Assembly: GCA_934330725.1 (NCBI GenBank)
Contig: CAKRGM010000040.1
Coordinates: 1-21,526, forward strand
Source of the DNA: an uncultured Lachnospiraceae bacterium
Lineage (GTDB): Bacteria > Bacillota > Clostridia > Lachnospirales > Lachnospiraceae
Direction: 5' to 3'
DNA: 21,526 nucleotides
How positions within the stretch are numbered: position 1 is the stretch's first letter; each line of letters starts with the position of its first letter. A program made the translations under genes and the position numbers. The notes below the pieces were generated by a model. The model ran no database searches. It saw only the letters and a list, made by a program, of their open reading frames with translations, and was not told the DNA's origin. This document shows, piece after piece, positions 1-7,948 of this stretch.

Positions 1-270
1 TTCTGGCACTTCAAACGGTATTTCATCTTCGATACATTTTACAGTGCCATCGGAGAACTTCTCATAATGTAAATTATCATCACCTTTGAAGATGATAGTA
101 TCATTTTTAATGTCCTTAGGTTTTAGTTTTCCGTCTTTGACCATTTGTAATTTTTCAGCACGAATACGCTCAAGGAGAACAGAAGCCGGCTCATCATTCT
201 GGTCTTGCGGCACAAGTTTACCACGGATAGCCAAATCCAAGATTTTTTGTCTTAATGCTTTGGTATCCAT
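1..270 (-). CDS. hsdS: Type I restriction specificity subunit HsdS, N-terminal part (cut by window edge)
   Basis: Translating the minus strand from the ATG at 270 gives about 90 residues beginning MDTKALRQKILDLAIRGKLV, followed by a QxxxDEPASVLLERIRAEK segment. That opening is typical of many HsdS proteins. The reading frame stays open to position 1, so the gene is truncated by the window, not by mutation. The first target-recognition domain begins near the edge, so the recognised DNA sequence cannot be inferred. HsdS is the DNA-reading subunit that directs HsdM methylation and HsdR cleavage. The ATG overlaps the hsdM stop codon by one base (TAATG), which suggests translational coupling in one operon. 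Confidence 0.93.
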   Translation of the reverse strand, partial: MDTKALRQKILDLAIRGKLVPQDQNDEPASVLLERIRAEKLQMVKDGKLKPKDIKNDTIIFKGDDNLHYEKFSDGTVKCIEDEIPFEVPE

Positions 271-1697
271 TACTCGTCCACCTCTCCTATAAGTTTTTCA
301 AGTTCAGCAACTGCTTTTGCAATATTTGCTGATTCCTCTTTTATTTGTGAAATCATTTCGGCTAATGTGCGGTCATCATCTTCTTCACTGACAATCCATT
401 TAAAGTCTAATTTCAACTGGTCACGAGAATAGACCTCATCTTTTGTGAATTTTCTCCATCTTCCGTTTGGATTTTCTTCAGAATATGTAGGTACACGGTC
501 TTGCATATGACCGGAACAATAGCAAGAGACAAAATCTTCAAGATGTTCCCTTGTAAGAGGCTTTTGAACTAAAGTATGCTTAATTCCAATACGATAGTCA
601 TAAACCCATATATCCTCGGTCGGACTTCCTTTTTCAAAGAAAAGGACATTCGTCTTAACTCCATTTGCATAGAAAATTCCTGTAGGAAGTCGCAATATCG
701 TGTGAAGGTTAAAATCTTTAAGTAATTTTTCTCTAACCTTTGCAGTTGCATTTCCATCGGTAAGAACATTATCAGGAAGAACAACAGCTACTCTTCCACC
801 GGTTTTAACGATTGACATAATATGCTGTAAAAAATTAACCTGATTGTCCGATGTTTTTATAAAATCACTGCGAACAGCAGAGACTTCACCGCTTCCTTGC
901 GGTCTTGTACCAAAAGGCGGATTCGCAAGAATAACATCATACATTTTATCCGATGTATCGAGCAACGAATCTTGGCACACAATTGGACTGGTATGAGTAC
1001 CTATATCGTGTAAATATAAGTTCATAGACGCAAGCGTTACAACAAGCGGAGTATTATCAGCTCCAAATAATGCATTGTTTTTCAAATTTGTTAATTGATT
1101 AGAATTTTTAGCCTGTTTCTTCATATGTTCATAAGCTGCAAGTAAAAATCCGGCTGTACCGCAAGCAGGGTCTGCAACAGTTTCTGTAATTTGCGGGTCT
1201 GTTACATCAACCATTGCTTGAATAAGAGCACGTGGAGTGAAATACTGACCGGCACCACTTTTCTTATCTTGTCCATTCTTTTCAAGAATAGATTCATAGA
1301 TAGCACCTTTTAAATCGCCTTCCATCATATACCAGTTTTCACTCTTTACCATTTCAATAATTTTTGCAAGTTTTACAGGGCTATCAATTTTGTTTGCAGC
1401 CTTTGTAAAGATAGTGCCTATTAATCCTTCTTCTTTTGCCAGTTCCCTTAAAATTTCTTCATATTTTTCAATTAAATCTGTTCCGTTTAGATTAACAAGG
1501 TCTTTCCACTTGTATCCATCCGGAATGGTGCTTTCAAGCCCCATTTCCTCTTTTTCTTCATCCATTTTAAGAAAAAGTATATATGTGAGCTGAGTAATAT
1601 AATCTGTAAAACCGACACCGGCAGCAGCCATAACATTTGCTATGTCTCCAACCTTTTTGACAAGAGCCGATTCAGTTTTGATTTGATTTTCTGTCAT
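270..1697 (-). CDS. hsdM: Type I restriction-modification DNA methyltransferase subunit HsdM
   Basis: This 475-residue protein is an N6-adenine methyltransferase that modifies host DNA together with HsdS. An HsdM_N-like helical region covers about residues 10-140. It is followed by GQYFTPR (150-156), the S-adenosylmethionine loop DPACGTAGF (176-184) and the catalytic NPPF motif (259-262) preceded by DVILA. Length and motif order are normal for the family and all key residues are intact. The start at 1697 has an AAAGGTGG ribosome site about 8 bases upstream, inside the end of hsdR. Only three bases separate it from hsdR. The gene therefore looks active and co-transcribed with hsdR and hsdS. 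Confidence 0.97.
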   Translation of the reverse strand: MTENQIKTESALVKKVGDIANVMAAAGVGFTDYITQLTYILFLKMDEEKEEMGLESTIPDGYKWKDLVNLNGTDLIEKYEEILRELAKEEGLIGTIFTKAANKIDSPVKLAKIIEMVKSENWYMMEGDLKGAIYESILEKNGQDKKSGAGQYFTPRALIQAMVDVTDPQITETVADPACGTAGFLLAAYEHMKKQAKNSNQLTNLKNNALFGADNTPLVVTLASMNLYLHDIGTHTSPIVCQDSLLDTSDKMYDVILANPPFGTRPQGSGEVSAVRSDFIKTSDNQVNFLQHIMSIVKTGGRVAVVLPDNVLTDGNATAKVREKLLKDFNLHTILRLPTGIFYANGVKTNVLFFEKGSPTEDIWVYDYRIGIKHTLVQKPLTREHLEDFVSCYCSGHMQDRVPTYSEENPNGRWRKFTKDEVYSRDQLKLDFKWIVSEEDDDRTLAEMISQIKEESANIAKAVAELEKLIGEVDE

Positions 1698-1700
1698 AAT

Positions 1701-4454
1701 TTAAGCCACCTTTAATAAAAATTTAGATAAAGTAACAAGTTCCGTTTTAAGTGGCGGAGCTCCAAAAGTTTTTATTGCTTTTCTCCATAAATCAGTATCA
1801 ATTTCATTCAATTCATTGATACTGATATAACCATCATTTATTATATAATCCGCAATATGCTTCATAATATCTTTCTGGTCTTCTGTAAGAGTACGCTGAG
1901 CTTGCCCGCAATAAAGAGTAAATCTTTGTGAATATCCTTTAAGCAAGCTGATGAGTTTAGGATTCTTTTTATATGCATAGCGAACGATCTGAATTAAGTT
2001 CGTTAATGCGTTTGCATTTTGGCTAATATCCAATTCATCAACATTACTGTCTGTATCCAAGAGCTTATAGTTCCCCCATATTTTTGCTGGGGTAAATGAA
2101 CGATTTTCAGACAGTAATCTTTCTTGAAGTTCCGAAAGCATTGAATGAGTAATAACAGTATCTTCAGAATTATAAATGATACGAAGTGCTTCTATGCTGT
2201 CGGCGTTTTCAGTAATATATTTTTCAAAATTTTCAATAAACGAAAGTGCTTGTTCTTTTGAAAAGCCTTTTTCAATTAACTTATCCTCGTCTGGTGAAAC
2301 CGCATAATATCCTCTATGTAATTCAAGCAATTTTTTTCTTGCACCAAGATTGATAATCAAACAAGAAATGAGGTTATTTCTTGCACCGTTTTTACTTGAT
2401 ACACTTTCAAATGGCGGCAACATATTTTTTGATAATGCCTCATTTATATTGAATGCAAGTTCCTTTGGCGAAAAATTGTAATTTAAAATAAATGTCTTTA
2501 GATGATGTCCAAATAAAGCATTTTCTTCGTATCTATGATTTATAGTTGCACAATAATCACGCAATAATGCCAAATTATCATCACTAACATAACCATGAGA
2601 AAGATATTCCAGAAGTTGTTCTAATTTTGGAGTTTTATTCTTCTGTCCACCATTTCCGTTTCCTGCTTTTGGAATTTGTTTATCGTGTTCGGTTACACCA
2701 ATAGCATCAACAATATAAAAACAATCTTTTGTTGTAGCATTTGGAGTAACTTCTCCCAACTTATCATCACTTATTACACGGCAACCTCTGCCTTTCATCT
2801 GAGTATAAAGAACATCGGAATTGACATCTCTCATAAAGAAAACAACTTCCAAAGGTTTAACATCTGTACCGGTTGCTACTAAAGTTACAGTAACGGCAAT
2901 TCTAAACTCTTTATTTGTTCGGAACTCTCTAATAAGTGCATCAGTGTCTCCGGCAGAATATGTTATTTTCTGCACAAATTTTTCAGGAACGATATTATCA
3001 TCAAAATTCTCGGCAAATACTTCTTTTACAATATTCACTATTTCAGTAGCGTGATGGTCATCTTTTGCAAAGATAAGAGTTTTCGGTATATAATTCCAAG
3101 ACACTTTACGCTCTGGAAATAAATCTGTATAAATAGATTTTTTAAATTCTTCTAAATTTAACTGAATTTGTTCCGGACTTACAATTGAACGGTCAAGTTG
3201 TGCTTTCGTGTAATCGATACGTTTATTTGAAATATAAAAGTCCACTTTTTTACCATTACGAGTTGTTTCAATAACAGTGGCTCCTTTTTCAATAGCACCG
3301 CCGTGCTCTGTCTGTTCAGTCTTTATTCTATAAACACGATTTGGAACATTAACGCCATCAACAATAGAATCTTCATAAGTGTATTCTTCAATGATATTGT
3401 CATTAAAAAATGCATATGCTTCCGGTGTTGGTGTTGCTGTCAATCCAAGTATTTTTGCCCCTTTAAAATATTTAAGGACAGATTGCCACTTCCCATAAAT
3501 GGAGCGATGGCATTCGTCAACAATAATAAATTGAAAATGGTCCTGAGACAATTTGAGGTTATTACCTAATTTAACTTCAGGTTCATTTTTTTCGTCAGAA
3601 ATAAAAGATTTTTCATCTTCTTCATCTTCATCAATATCATCTATCTTTTGACCTGTTAAAACCGCAAACAACTTTTGAATAGTAGATATAACTATATCAC
3701 TGTTAATTTTATCCGGTTTAGTCAGTCTGTTTATTGTATATAAATCATTTAATGGTTGTTGTTTCTCTGTTCTGTCAAATAATTTAAATTCTGTTTCTGC
3801 TTGACGAGCGAGGTTATTTCTGTCAGCTAAAAACAAAACTCTTCCTGTTTGTGTATAATTCAACTGTCTATATGCCGCAAGGCAAGCAAGATATGTTTTA
3901 CCCGAACCGGTTGCAAGTACAGCAAGTGCTTTTTTTTGACCTTTTCTAATTGAATTTTCAAAATTAACTTCTGCTTCATATTGACAATTGCGAAGTCCCT
4001 TTTCTTCAATTCGAGGTAAGGCACCATATTCGGATTTCATTTCTATAAGCTGCAACATTTTTTTAGGCGAATGCATCTCTGTAAGTTCAATATAATCTCC
4101 ATCAGGATCAGTTAACATATTTTTAAATAGAATTTTTTTGCCATTTGCAAGATAAACAAGAGGAATCAAATTATCAAACCAAGTACCATACCAATTCTCT
4201 GGAGTCACAGCATAATTTTCTGCCTGTTTAGCTACATCTATTCCAAGAGAATTTTCTTCTTTCTTTGCTTCTATAACTGCAATTGCTTTATTATCAATAA
4301 AAAGAAGATAATCACTTTCTTTGCCACCTTGCATAAGTGCTTCTTTGACTGCTAAAGAAAGATTAGGAATATATTCATCTCGTGAGACAATGTTCCAACC
4401 GGAATCCGTAAGTTGTTTATCTATTTTTACTCTTGCTTTTTCTTCAGGTAACAT
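1701..4454 (-). CDS. hsdR: Type I restriction endonuclease subunit HsdR
   Basis: This 917-residue ATP-dependent translocase and nuclease is the restriction subunit. The N-terminal nuclease domain has D48 and the E62-x-K64 pair of the PD-(D/E)XK fold. The helicase part has Walker A ATGSGKT (181-187), DECH (313-316), GLTATP (337-342) and motif VI QMKGRGCR (552-559). The remaining C-terminal third fits the EcoEI-type HsdR C-terminal domain that docks on the methylase. There is an acidic insertion around residues 271-282 (IDDIDEDEEDEK) between helicase motifs. The ATG at 4454 has a GGGGT-type ribosome site about 6 bases upstream. First gene of the operon; no lesion was seen. Confidence 0.96.
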   Translation of the reverse strand: MLPEEKARVKIDKQLTDSGWNIVSRDEYIPNLSLAVKEALMQGGKESDYLLFIDNKAIAVIEAKKEENSLGIDVAKQAENYAVTPENWYGTWFDNLIPLVYLANGKKILFKNMLTDPDGDYIELTEMHSPKKMLQLIEMKSEYGALPRIEEKGLRNCQYEAEVNFENSIRKGQKKALAVLATGSGKTYLACLAAYRQLNYTQTGRVLFLADRNNLARQAETEFKLFDRTEKQQPLNDLYTINRLTKPDKINSDIVISTIQKLFAVLTGQKIDDIDEDEEDEKSFISDEKNEPEVKLGNNLKLSQDHFQFIIVDECHRSIYGKWQSVLKYFKGAKILGLTATPTPEAYAFFNDNIIEEYTYEDSIVDGVNVPNRVYRIKTEQTEHGGAIEKGATVIETTRNGKKVDFYISNKRIDYTKAQLDRSIVSPEQIQLNLEEFKKSIYTDLFPERKVSWNYIPKTLIFAKDDHHATEIVNIVKEVFAENFDDNIVPEKFVQKITYSAGDTDALIREFRTNKEFRIAVTVTLVATGTDVKPLEVVFFMRDVNSDVLYTQMKGRGCRVISDDKLGEVTPNATTKDCFYIVDAIGVTEHDKQIPKAGNGNGGQKNKTPKLEQLLEYLSHGYVSDDNLALLRDYCATINHRYEENALFGHHLKTFILNYNFSPKELAFNINEALSKNMLPPFESVSSKNGARNNLISCLIINLGARKKLLELHRGYYAVSPDEDKLIEKGFSKEQALSFIENFEKYITENADSIEALRIIYNSEDTVITHSMLSELQERLLSENRSFTPAKIWGNYKLLDTDSNVDELDISQNANALTNLIQIVRYAYKKNPKLISLLKGYSQRFTLYCGQAQRTLTEDQKDIMKHIADYIINDGYISINELNEIDTDLWRKAIKTFGAPPLKTELVTLSKFLLKVA

Positions 4455-4478
4455 ATCATTAACCCCTTTGATATTTTT

Positions 4479-4507
4479 ACTTCCTGATAGTTAAAATTAT
4501 CGGAAGT
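4479..4507. promoter_or_regulatory. Inverted repeat in the hsdR leader
   Basis: The arms ACTTCCTGATA and TATCGGAAGT pair over ten bases with one bulged base, around an 8-base AT-rich loop. The element lies between the predicted start of transcription near 4546 and the hsdR ribosome site near 4465. It has no U-run, so it is not an ordinary terminator. It could be a repressor site or an mRNA hairpin that limits restriction-subunit synthesis. The role is inference. Confidence 0.5.
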
Positions 4508-4552
4508 TAAATTGAACAGTGTAATTTGTCACATCGCATAAAAACCGATATT

Positions 4553-4581
4553 ATTATAGCATATTCAAGAGTAAAATTAAA
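4553..4581 (-). promoter_or_regulatory. Promoter of the hsdRMS operon
   Basis: On the minus strand a perfect TATAAT (4553-4558) is preceded by TGC, giving an extended -10. A TTTAAT -35 (4576-4581) lies upstream with 17-base spacing. Transcription would start near 4546 and leave a leader of about 90 bases before hsdR. Confidence 0.65.
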
Positions 4582-4624
4582 TAAAATTTCATTATCCAAA
4601 TTTACTAGTTCTACATTCAGCGAC

Positions 4625-4661
4625 ACAAAAACAAAGGGTGAGGAATTTCACTCCATCACCC
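4625..4661 (-). terminator. Intrinsic terminator after the relaxase gene
   Basis: GGGTGAGGA (4636-4644) pairs with TCCaTCACCC (4652-4661, one bulge). On the minus strand a U-rich run (TTTGTTTTTGTG, 4624-4635) follows the stem. It begins 17 bases after the relaxase stop and separates the mobilization region from the hsd operon. Confidence 0.75.
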
Positions 4662-4677
4662 AATATTCTATCTTCTT

Positions 4678-6147
4678 TTATCTTTTCTTCTCTACATATT
4701 TTCTATCCATATATCCGTTTTCATCCAGTTCCTCGCCAATCTGATATCTATCTGTCCTATTCTCTTCAGTTGGAATATTATCATTCTTTTTACCATGATT
4801 GACTTTCCATTCCTCAACTTCTTTCATATAATCAACATATTCCGCTTTAGACTCATAATAAGTACTGTAAAAATCCCTTACATTATCATACCCATGTTGT
4901 TGCACAATAGCAGACAAATCGCATTTCATATTATCAATCTGTTTGTCCAGTTCATATATCTGATTCTGCAACCCTTTACGCTTTCGTGCCTTAAATGCGC
5001 CATTACATTCTGACAATTCTATCTCCAGCTCGCTGCGTTTGTGCTCCTGCACAAATATTGCTTCATTTTGCTTTTGCAATTCATCATAGATACTATGAAG
5101 ACTTAGGTATTTTTCTGCAAGTGGCGACATTGTCGGATAAGTCTTAGTCTCAATATTTCTACTTTCTGCTGGCACAATATCCAGCATCTTTTCTGCCACA
5201 CCAACCGCTGCAAGCATAATGCGATTAATAAGAAGTTCAAGCACTGCAATAGCAAGCTTTATAATACTTGCAAGAAGATCCGGTCTGTCTCCATATAAAT
5301 CTATGGAATCCCTTACCTTTTTTGTTATCTCATCTTTCCTTATCTTTGATATATCCTCTTCTGACACTCCACTTACAATTGCTCTGTCAACAGTCCTGTT
5401 CCATTCCTGCCGTACCTCATTGTCAGCTTTTATCTGCTCTTCCATCGGATTGTTTTTGCCTATTTTTTTAGTAGCAAGATACGGACTGTTCTTATCAAAG
5501 ACTTTAAGTTTATCCTCTTCATGCAGCACAAGCTGATTTATTTCGTTTGTAAAAAACACCTTTGCCTCATCAAGAAATGAATCCTGTTTAAATCTGTCGT
5601 CTTTTATAGAAAACTCTTTTTTCTCATAGACCTCGCCTTTTCTGATAATCTTACAGCCATTACGGATGTCACCACTTTCATCCAATATCTCTTTCTTAGT
5701 ACGCACATGCTTTCCATTCTCATCATAAAACATATTTCTTGATGCTACCTTTACAACCGGCTTTTCCAGCTTCGTCCTCTCCGCAAATATCAGGTGGATA
5801 TGAAAGTTCGTCTTTCTCTTGTTATGGTGCAGGGCTGCATAGCAGTCCACACCATACTTTTTCTTGAAATCCGTAGCAAAATGTTTGATAAGGTAATCAT
5901 GCTCATAATGATACAAGCCTTCCGGTAATGCTATAATCAGTTCCCTTGCTTCAATACATTTTCCTGTCGTTCCACTTTTAGCAAATTCTTCCCTATTGTA
6001 TTTTGCAAGTCCTTTCCAGAAATACCGAAGTGGCTGTGTTGCATATACGGCATATAAATTCTCCTGTTTTACTGTGCTTGTTATATAATCAATTCTCCCC
6101 ATGACATTATGAAGTTTCGTCATCTGTATAAATGAATGTCTTGGCAT
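4678..6147 (-). CDS. MOBQ-type (MobA/MobL) relaxase
   Basis: This 489-residue protein nicks oriT and pilots the transferred DNA strand during conjugative mobilization. Using the ATG at 6147, the relaxase core has a candidate catalytic tyrosine in GRIDYITS (Y21). It also has LIIALPEGL near residue 70-78 and the metal-binding NFHIHLIFAER (114-124; H116 and H118). The same order occurs in RSF1010 MobA. The second half is helical and probably coiled-coil (about 340-440, rich in E, K, Q) and lacks a primase-like domain. The start is chosen because AAGGAG sits 9 bases upstream; the frame stays open to 6252, but the only other candidates (TTG at 6252, ATG at 6201) lack a good ribosome site. No coupling protein or integrase is nearby. 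A terminator follows the gene. Confidence 0.88.
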   Translation of the reverse strand: MPRHSFIQMTKLHNVMGRIDYITSTVKQENLYAVYATQPLRYFWKGLAKYNREEFAKSGTTGKCIEARELIIALPEGLYHYEHDYLIKHFATDFKKKYGVDCYAALHHNKRKTNFHIHLIFAERTKLEKPVVKVASRNMFYDENGKHVRTKKEILDESGDIRNGCKIIRKGEVYEKKEFSIKDDRFKQDSFLDEAKVFFTNEINQLVLHEEDKLKVFDKNSPYLATKKIGKNNPMEEQIKADNEVRQEWNRTVDRAIVSGVSEEDISKIRKDEITKKVRDSIDLYGDRPDLLASIIKLAIAVLELLINRIMLAAVGVAEKMLDIVPAESRNIETKTYPTMSPLAEKYLSLHSIYDELQKQNEAIFVQEHKRSELEIELSECNGAFKARKRKGLQNQIYELDKQIDNMKCDLSAIVQQHGYDNVRDFYSTYYESKAEYVDYMKEVEEWKVNHGKKNDNIPTEENRTDRYQIGEELDENGYMDRKYVEKKR

Positions 6148-6246
6148 TGCAATCATCTCCTTCTTTTCATCAGCTACATTTAATTCTTCAAATGCAGACA
6201 TAGTAATATTTATTTTCCAGCTCGATGCAATCGCGAAATCCCCGGA

Positions 6247-6290
6247 GTACAAAACGAAGTTTTGTGCGGAGGGTGTATTTCACGCGCGCT
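6247..6290. other. Candidate origin of transfer (oriT)
   Basis: A perfect 7-base inverted repeat, ACAAAAC-GAA-GTTTTGT (6249-6265), is followed by GCGGAGGGTG and a GC-rich stretch unlike the surrounding AT-rich DNA. It lies about 100 bases upstream of the relaxase start. The RSF1010 oriT, nicked by the MOBQ relaxase MobA, also has inverted arms around a GAA loop followed by a TGCG-containing nick region. The exact nick motif is not conserved here, so this call rests on position and geometry. Confidence 0.45.
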
Positions 6291-6439
6291 CAAACGCCGA
6301 GGGCTGTATTGGAACTTCTCTTCTCCCTTGTTTACATCATCTTTTGCTCTGATAAATATCTAAAATCTTAAAAAAATGTATTTTCACATAAATTGACGGC
6401 ACTTTGTTACAGCACTTTTCATAGCTGACTTCACTTTAT

Positions 6440-6574
6440 GCCGTCGCTTTGTGCCATCACTTTTCCTTTGTTCTTTTTCCAACTTTCTTTCATTCAAATT
6501 CCATGCCGTCGAATTATTAGGGCATTTTAAGTAACTGCCGTCAGATTGTTCAATCTCTTTTTGTTTCTGCCATC
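6440..6574. repeat. Cluster of short GCCGTC/GCCATC direct repeats
   Basis: Five same-orientation copies of TGCC[GA]TC begin at 6440, 6453, 6505, 6537 and 6569 (counted from GCC). The last three are exactly 32 bases apart. One inverted copy, GACGGC, lies at 6395-6400. The sequence between copies is not conserved. The spacing resembles binding-site arrays of small DNA-binding proteins, such as those encoded by the two genes just upstream, but the unit is short and could be chance. Confidence 0.35.
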
Positions 6575-6606
6575 GTTTTATGCCTGCATGTATTACAATA
6601 TTTACA

Positions 6607-6642
6607 GATAAAAAATAAGGACCATGTATTTCTACACAGTCC
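6607..6642 (-). terminator. Intrinsic terminator after the ribbon-helix-helix pair
   Basis: On the minus strand a 10-base stem (6619-6628 with 6633-6642, two G-U pairs) closes a GAAA tetraloop and is followed by TTATTTTTTA. It lies 27 bases past the stop at 6669. It implies that the relaxase is transcribed separately from the two genes upstream. Confidence 0.75.
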
Positions 6643-6668
6643 CTGTATCAATAACCTATATTCTATTG

Positions 6669-7145
6669 TTAATTCCTTTCCATCCAGCTCAATGCATTCT
6701 GTACTAATGCCTCATCTTCCTCATATTTTTCCGACTCATCATCAGAAATGCTTTTCATTCCAACACCCACCGCAACATCAGTTTTATTCATCACTTGCAT
6801 AGTGCCTCCACCAGCCTGAATTGCAGCTAACATACTTCCCACCATAGTCATAACTTCCTTATTGGCTTCCTGTCGTGCTTCTTCTTTTGCAGCCTGCCTG
6901 ATTCTTAGCTCAATTGCATCCATATCTTCTGTTGATACATATTGCGGTGTCTTCTTTTTCTTAGGCTGCGTTAATTCCTCCTGCCCATAATTCTCAATAT
7001 AATAAGTTGCCGCATCTATAAAAAACTGATTCTTTGACTTAAATATATCCAAATTCAACTCATTCAGAACCTTATTAATAGTTACATGAGCTGGGTTCAG
7101 CATATTCAATCTCACTGTAAACTTAACTGTCCTGTCTATCGCCAT
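6669..7145 (-). CDS. Putative ribbon-helix-helix / ParR-like DNA-binding protein
   Basis: This 158-residue protein begins with a short basic beta-strand-like stretch (RTVKFTVRLN). Helices follow, with the segment FKSKNQFFIDAATYYIEN at about 35-52, a pattern seen in ribbon-helix-helix proteins of plasmids, including ParR-type centromere binders and relaxosome accessory proteins. The upstream gene has the related FKSQNRFVIEAINYYYER, so the two are diverged paralogs. The C-terminal part is acidic and probably flexible. Its ribosome site GAGGAGG is supplied by the last glutamate codons of the upstream gene, with a two-base gap between genes, so expression is coupled. No ParM-like ATPase is present. 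Binding DNA near oriT or controlling the operon is inferred from position. Confidence 0.6.
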   Translation of the reverse strand: MAIDRTVKFTVRLNMLNPAHVTINKVLNELNLDIFKSKNQFFIDAATYYIENYGQEELTQPKKKKTPQYVSTEDMDAIELRIRQAAKEEARQEANKEVMTMVGSMLAAIQAGGGTMQVMNKTDVAVGVGMKSISDDESEKYEEDEALVQNALSWMERN

Positions 7146-7147
7146 AA

Positions 7148-7447
7148 TTATTCCTCCTCATAATCTCTCTTTACATATAATCTCAATAAGGCAGGAAGAT
7201 TGGAAAGTACTTTTCTTTCCACCTTGCCAACTATCCTGTCTGCAAATGCATCTTCTTTTTCTCTTGTTTCCAGATATGGATCTTCCTGCATTCGCATAAC
7301 TCTCTCATAATAATAGTTAATTGCCTCAATCACAAACCGGTTTTGTGACTTAAATTTTTCTCCTACCTCATTGCTGTGAAGACTCTCCCAAGCCTTAATA
7401 TCTGATTCCTTTTCCATATTAAATCTTATATTCTGATTCTTATTCAT
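7148..7447 (-). CDS. Putative small ribbon-helix-helix DNA-binding protein, paralog of its neighbour
   Basis: This 99-residue protein starts MNKNQNIRFNMEKESD, with a short strand followed by helices. Residues about 32-49 read FKSQNRFVIEAINYYYER, matching the signature of the next gene. The C-terminal half is charged and helical. The ATG at 7447 has an AGGTGAT ribosome site. I cannot assign a precise function. The pairing with a paralog next to a relaxase suggests a relaxosome accessory, partition or autoregulatory role. No clear promoter is seen directly upstream; transcription may come through the terminator-like repeat at 7487-7533. Confidence 0.55.
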   Translation of the reverse strand: MNKNQNIRFNMEKESDIKAWESLHSNEVGEKFKSQNRFVIEAINYYYERVMRMQEDPYLETREKEDAFADRIVGKVERKVLSNLPALLRLYVKRDYEEE

Positions 7448-7486
7448 ATAATCACCTGTTCTTTTCTTTTTTCTCCAAATTTAAAC

Positions 7487-7533
7487 ATAAAAAAATCCAT
7501 GTATCTGCTTAATTACAAACACATGGATTTTTT
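7487..7533 (-). terminator. Terminator-like repeat, copy A, after the toxin gene
   Basis: A 12-base perfect stem (AAAAAATCCATG at 7490-7501 with CATGGATTTTTT at 7522-7533) encloses a 20-base loop and is flanked by A and T runs on both sides, so it could terminate in both directions. It begins 17 bases after the PIN toxin stop. Bases 7487-7529 match 8332-8374 at 41 of 43 positions, including the loop. Confidence 0.75.
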
Positions 7534-7549
7534 AAGTTCTCTGAGATTC

Positions 7550-7948
7550 TTATAAAAATTTTTCCATAAACTGTGCAGGAGACATTATCTCAGGCTTCTC
7601 AACATCTATATCTGAAAAATCCTTATCTCCTGTTACAAGAATATCAACATCTTCAATAATTGCTGTGTAAAGAACCGGGTAGTCCTTTACATCCCTAATA
7701 TCAAAGAGTCCGCTTTCTATCGTCTCCGGCGTATAAACATATTCAAAACTCATCATCATAAGTAATTTGTTAATTGCAATCTCCTTACTAGGAAACTTTC
7801 TCCTTACGACACTCTTTAATTCATCTACAACATAAGATGACAATACAAGCTGATGGTGTGTGAATATATAATTCATCATCGCATTCATTTTAGCTCCAGG
7901 AAAAAGCAATACTGATATCAGTACATTAGTATCAAGCATAATTCTCAT
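7550..7948 (-). CDS. PIN-domain ribonuclease toxin
   Basis: This 132-residue PIN protein belongs to the family annotated as putative toxin-antitoxin toxin components (COG1569-like). The acidic active-site residues are visible: D6 in MLDTNV, E43 in VVDEL, D89 in VKDYPVL and D108/D110 in VTGDKDF. Such proteins cleave RNA in a metal-dependent way and are neutralised by the partner made from the same mRNA. The ATG follows the antitoxin stop with no gap (TAGATG), consistent with coupled translation. An alternative start three codons in (ATGCTTGAT) would keep the active site. The toxin looks intact. The target RNA cannot be inferred. Confidence 0.88.
   Translation of the reverse strand: MRIMLDTNVLISVLLFPGAKMNAMMNYIFTHHQLVLSSYVVDELKSVVRRKFPSKEIAINKLLMMMSFEYVYTPETIESGLFDIRDVKDYPVLYTAIIEDVDILVTGDKDFSDIDVEKPEIMSPAQFMEKFL

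Larger units (their letters stand above)
6148..6668. other. Non-coding stretch between relaxase and ribbon-helix-helix genes
   Basis: This interval holds a candidate oriT next to the relaxase, a cluster of short GCCGTC/GCCATC repeats and the terminator of the upstream gene pair. I see no convincing gene. One minus-strand frame (6387-6647) is stop-free for 87 codons but has no usable start codon or ribosome site and runs through the terminator, so it is not called. No clear -10/-35 pair for the relaxase was found. Confidence 0.6.

Noticed and set aside
4526..4744. Plus-strand ORF of 72 codons between hsdR and the relaxase.
   Set aside because: It runs antisense through the hsd promoter, the relaxase terminator and the relaxase end, has low-complexity Ser/Phe/Tyr-rich content and no ribosome site.
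6387..6647. Minus-strand frame without stops for 87 codons in the relaxase upstream region.
   Set aside because: It lacks a usable start codon or ribosome site, overlaps the intrinsic terminator at 6607-6642 and the short repeats, and its translation resembles no protein I recognise.
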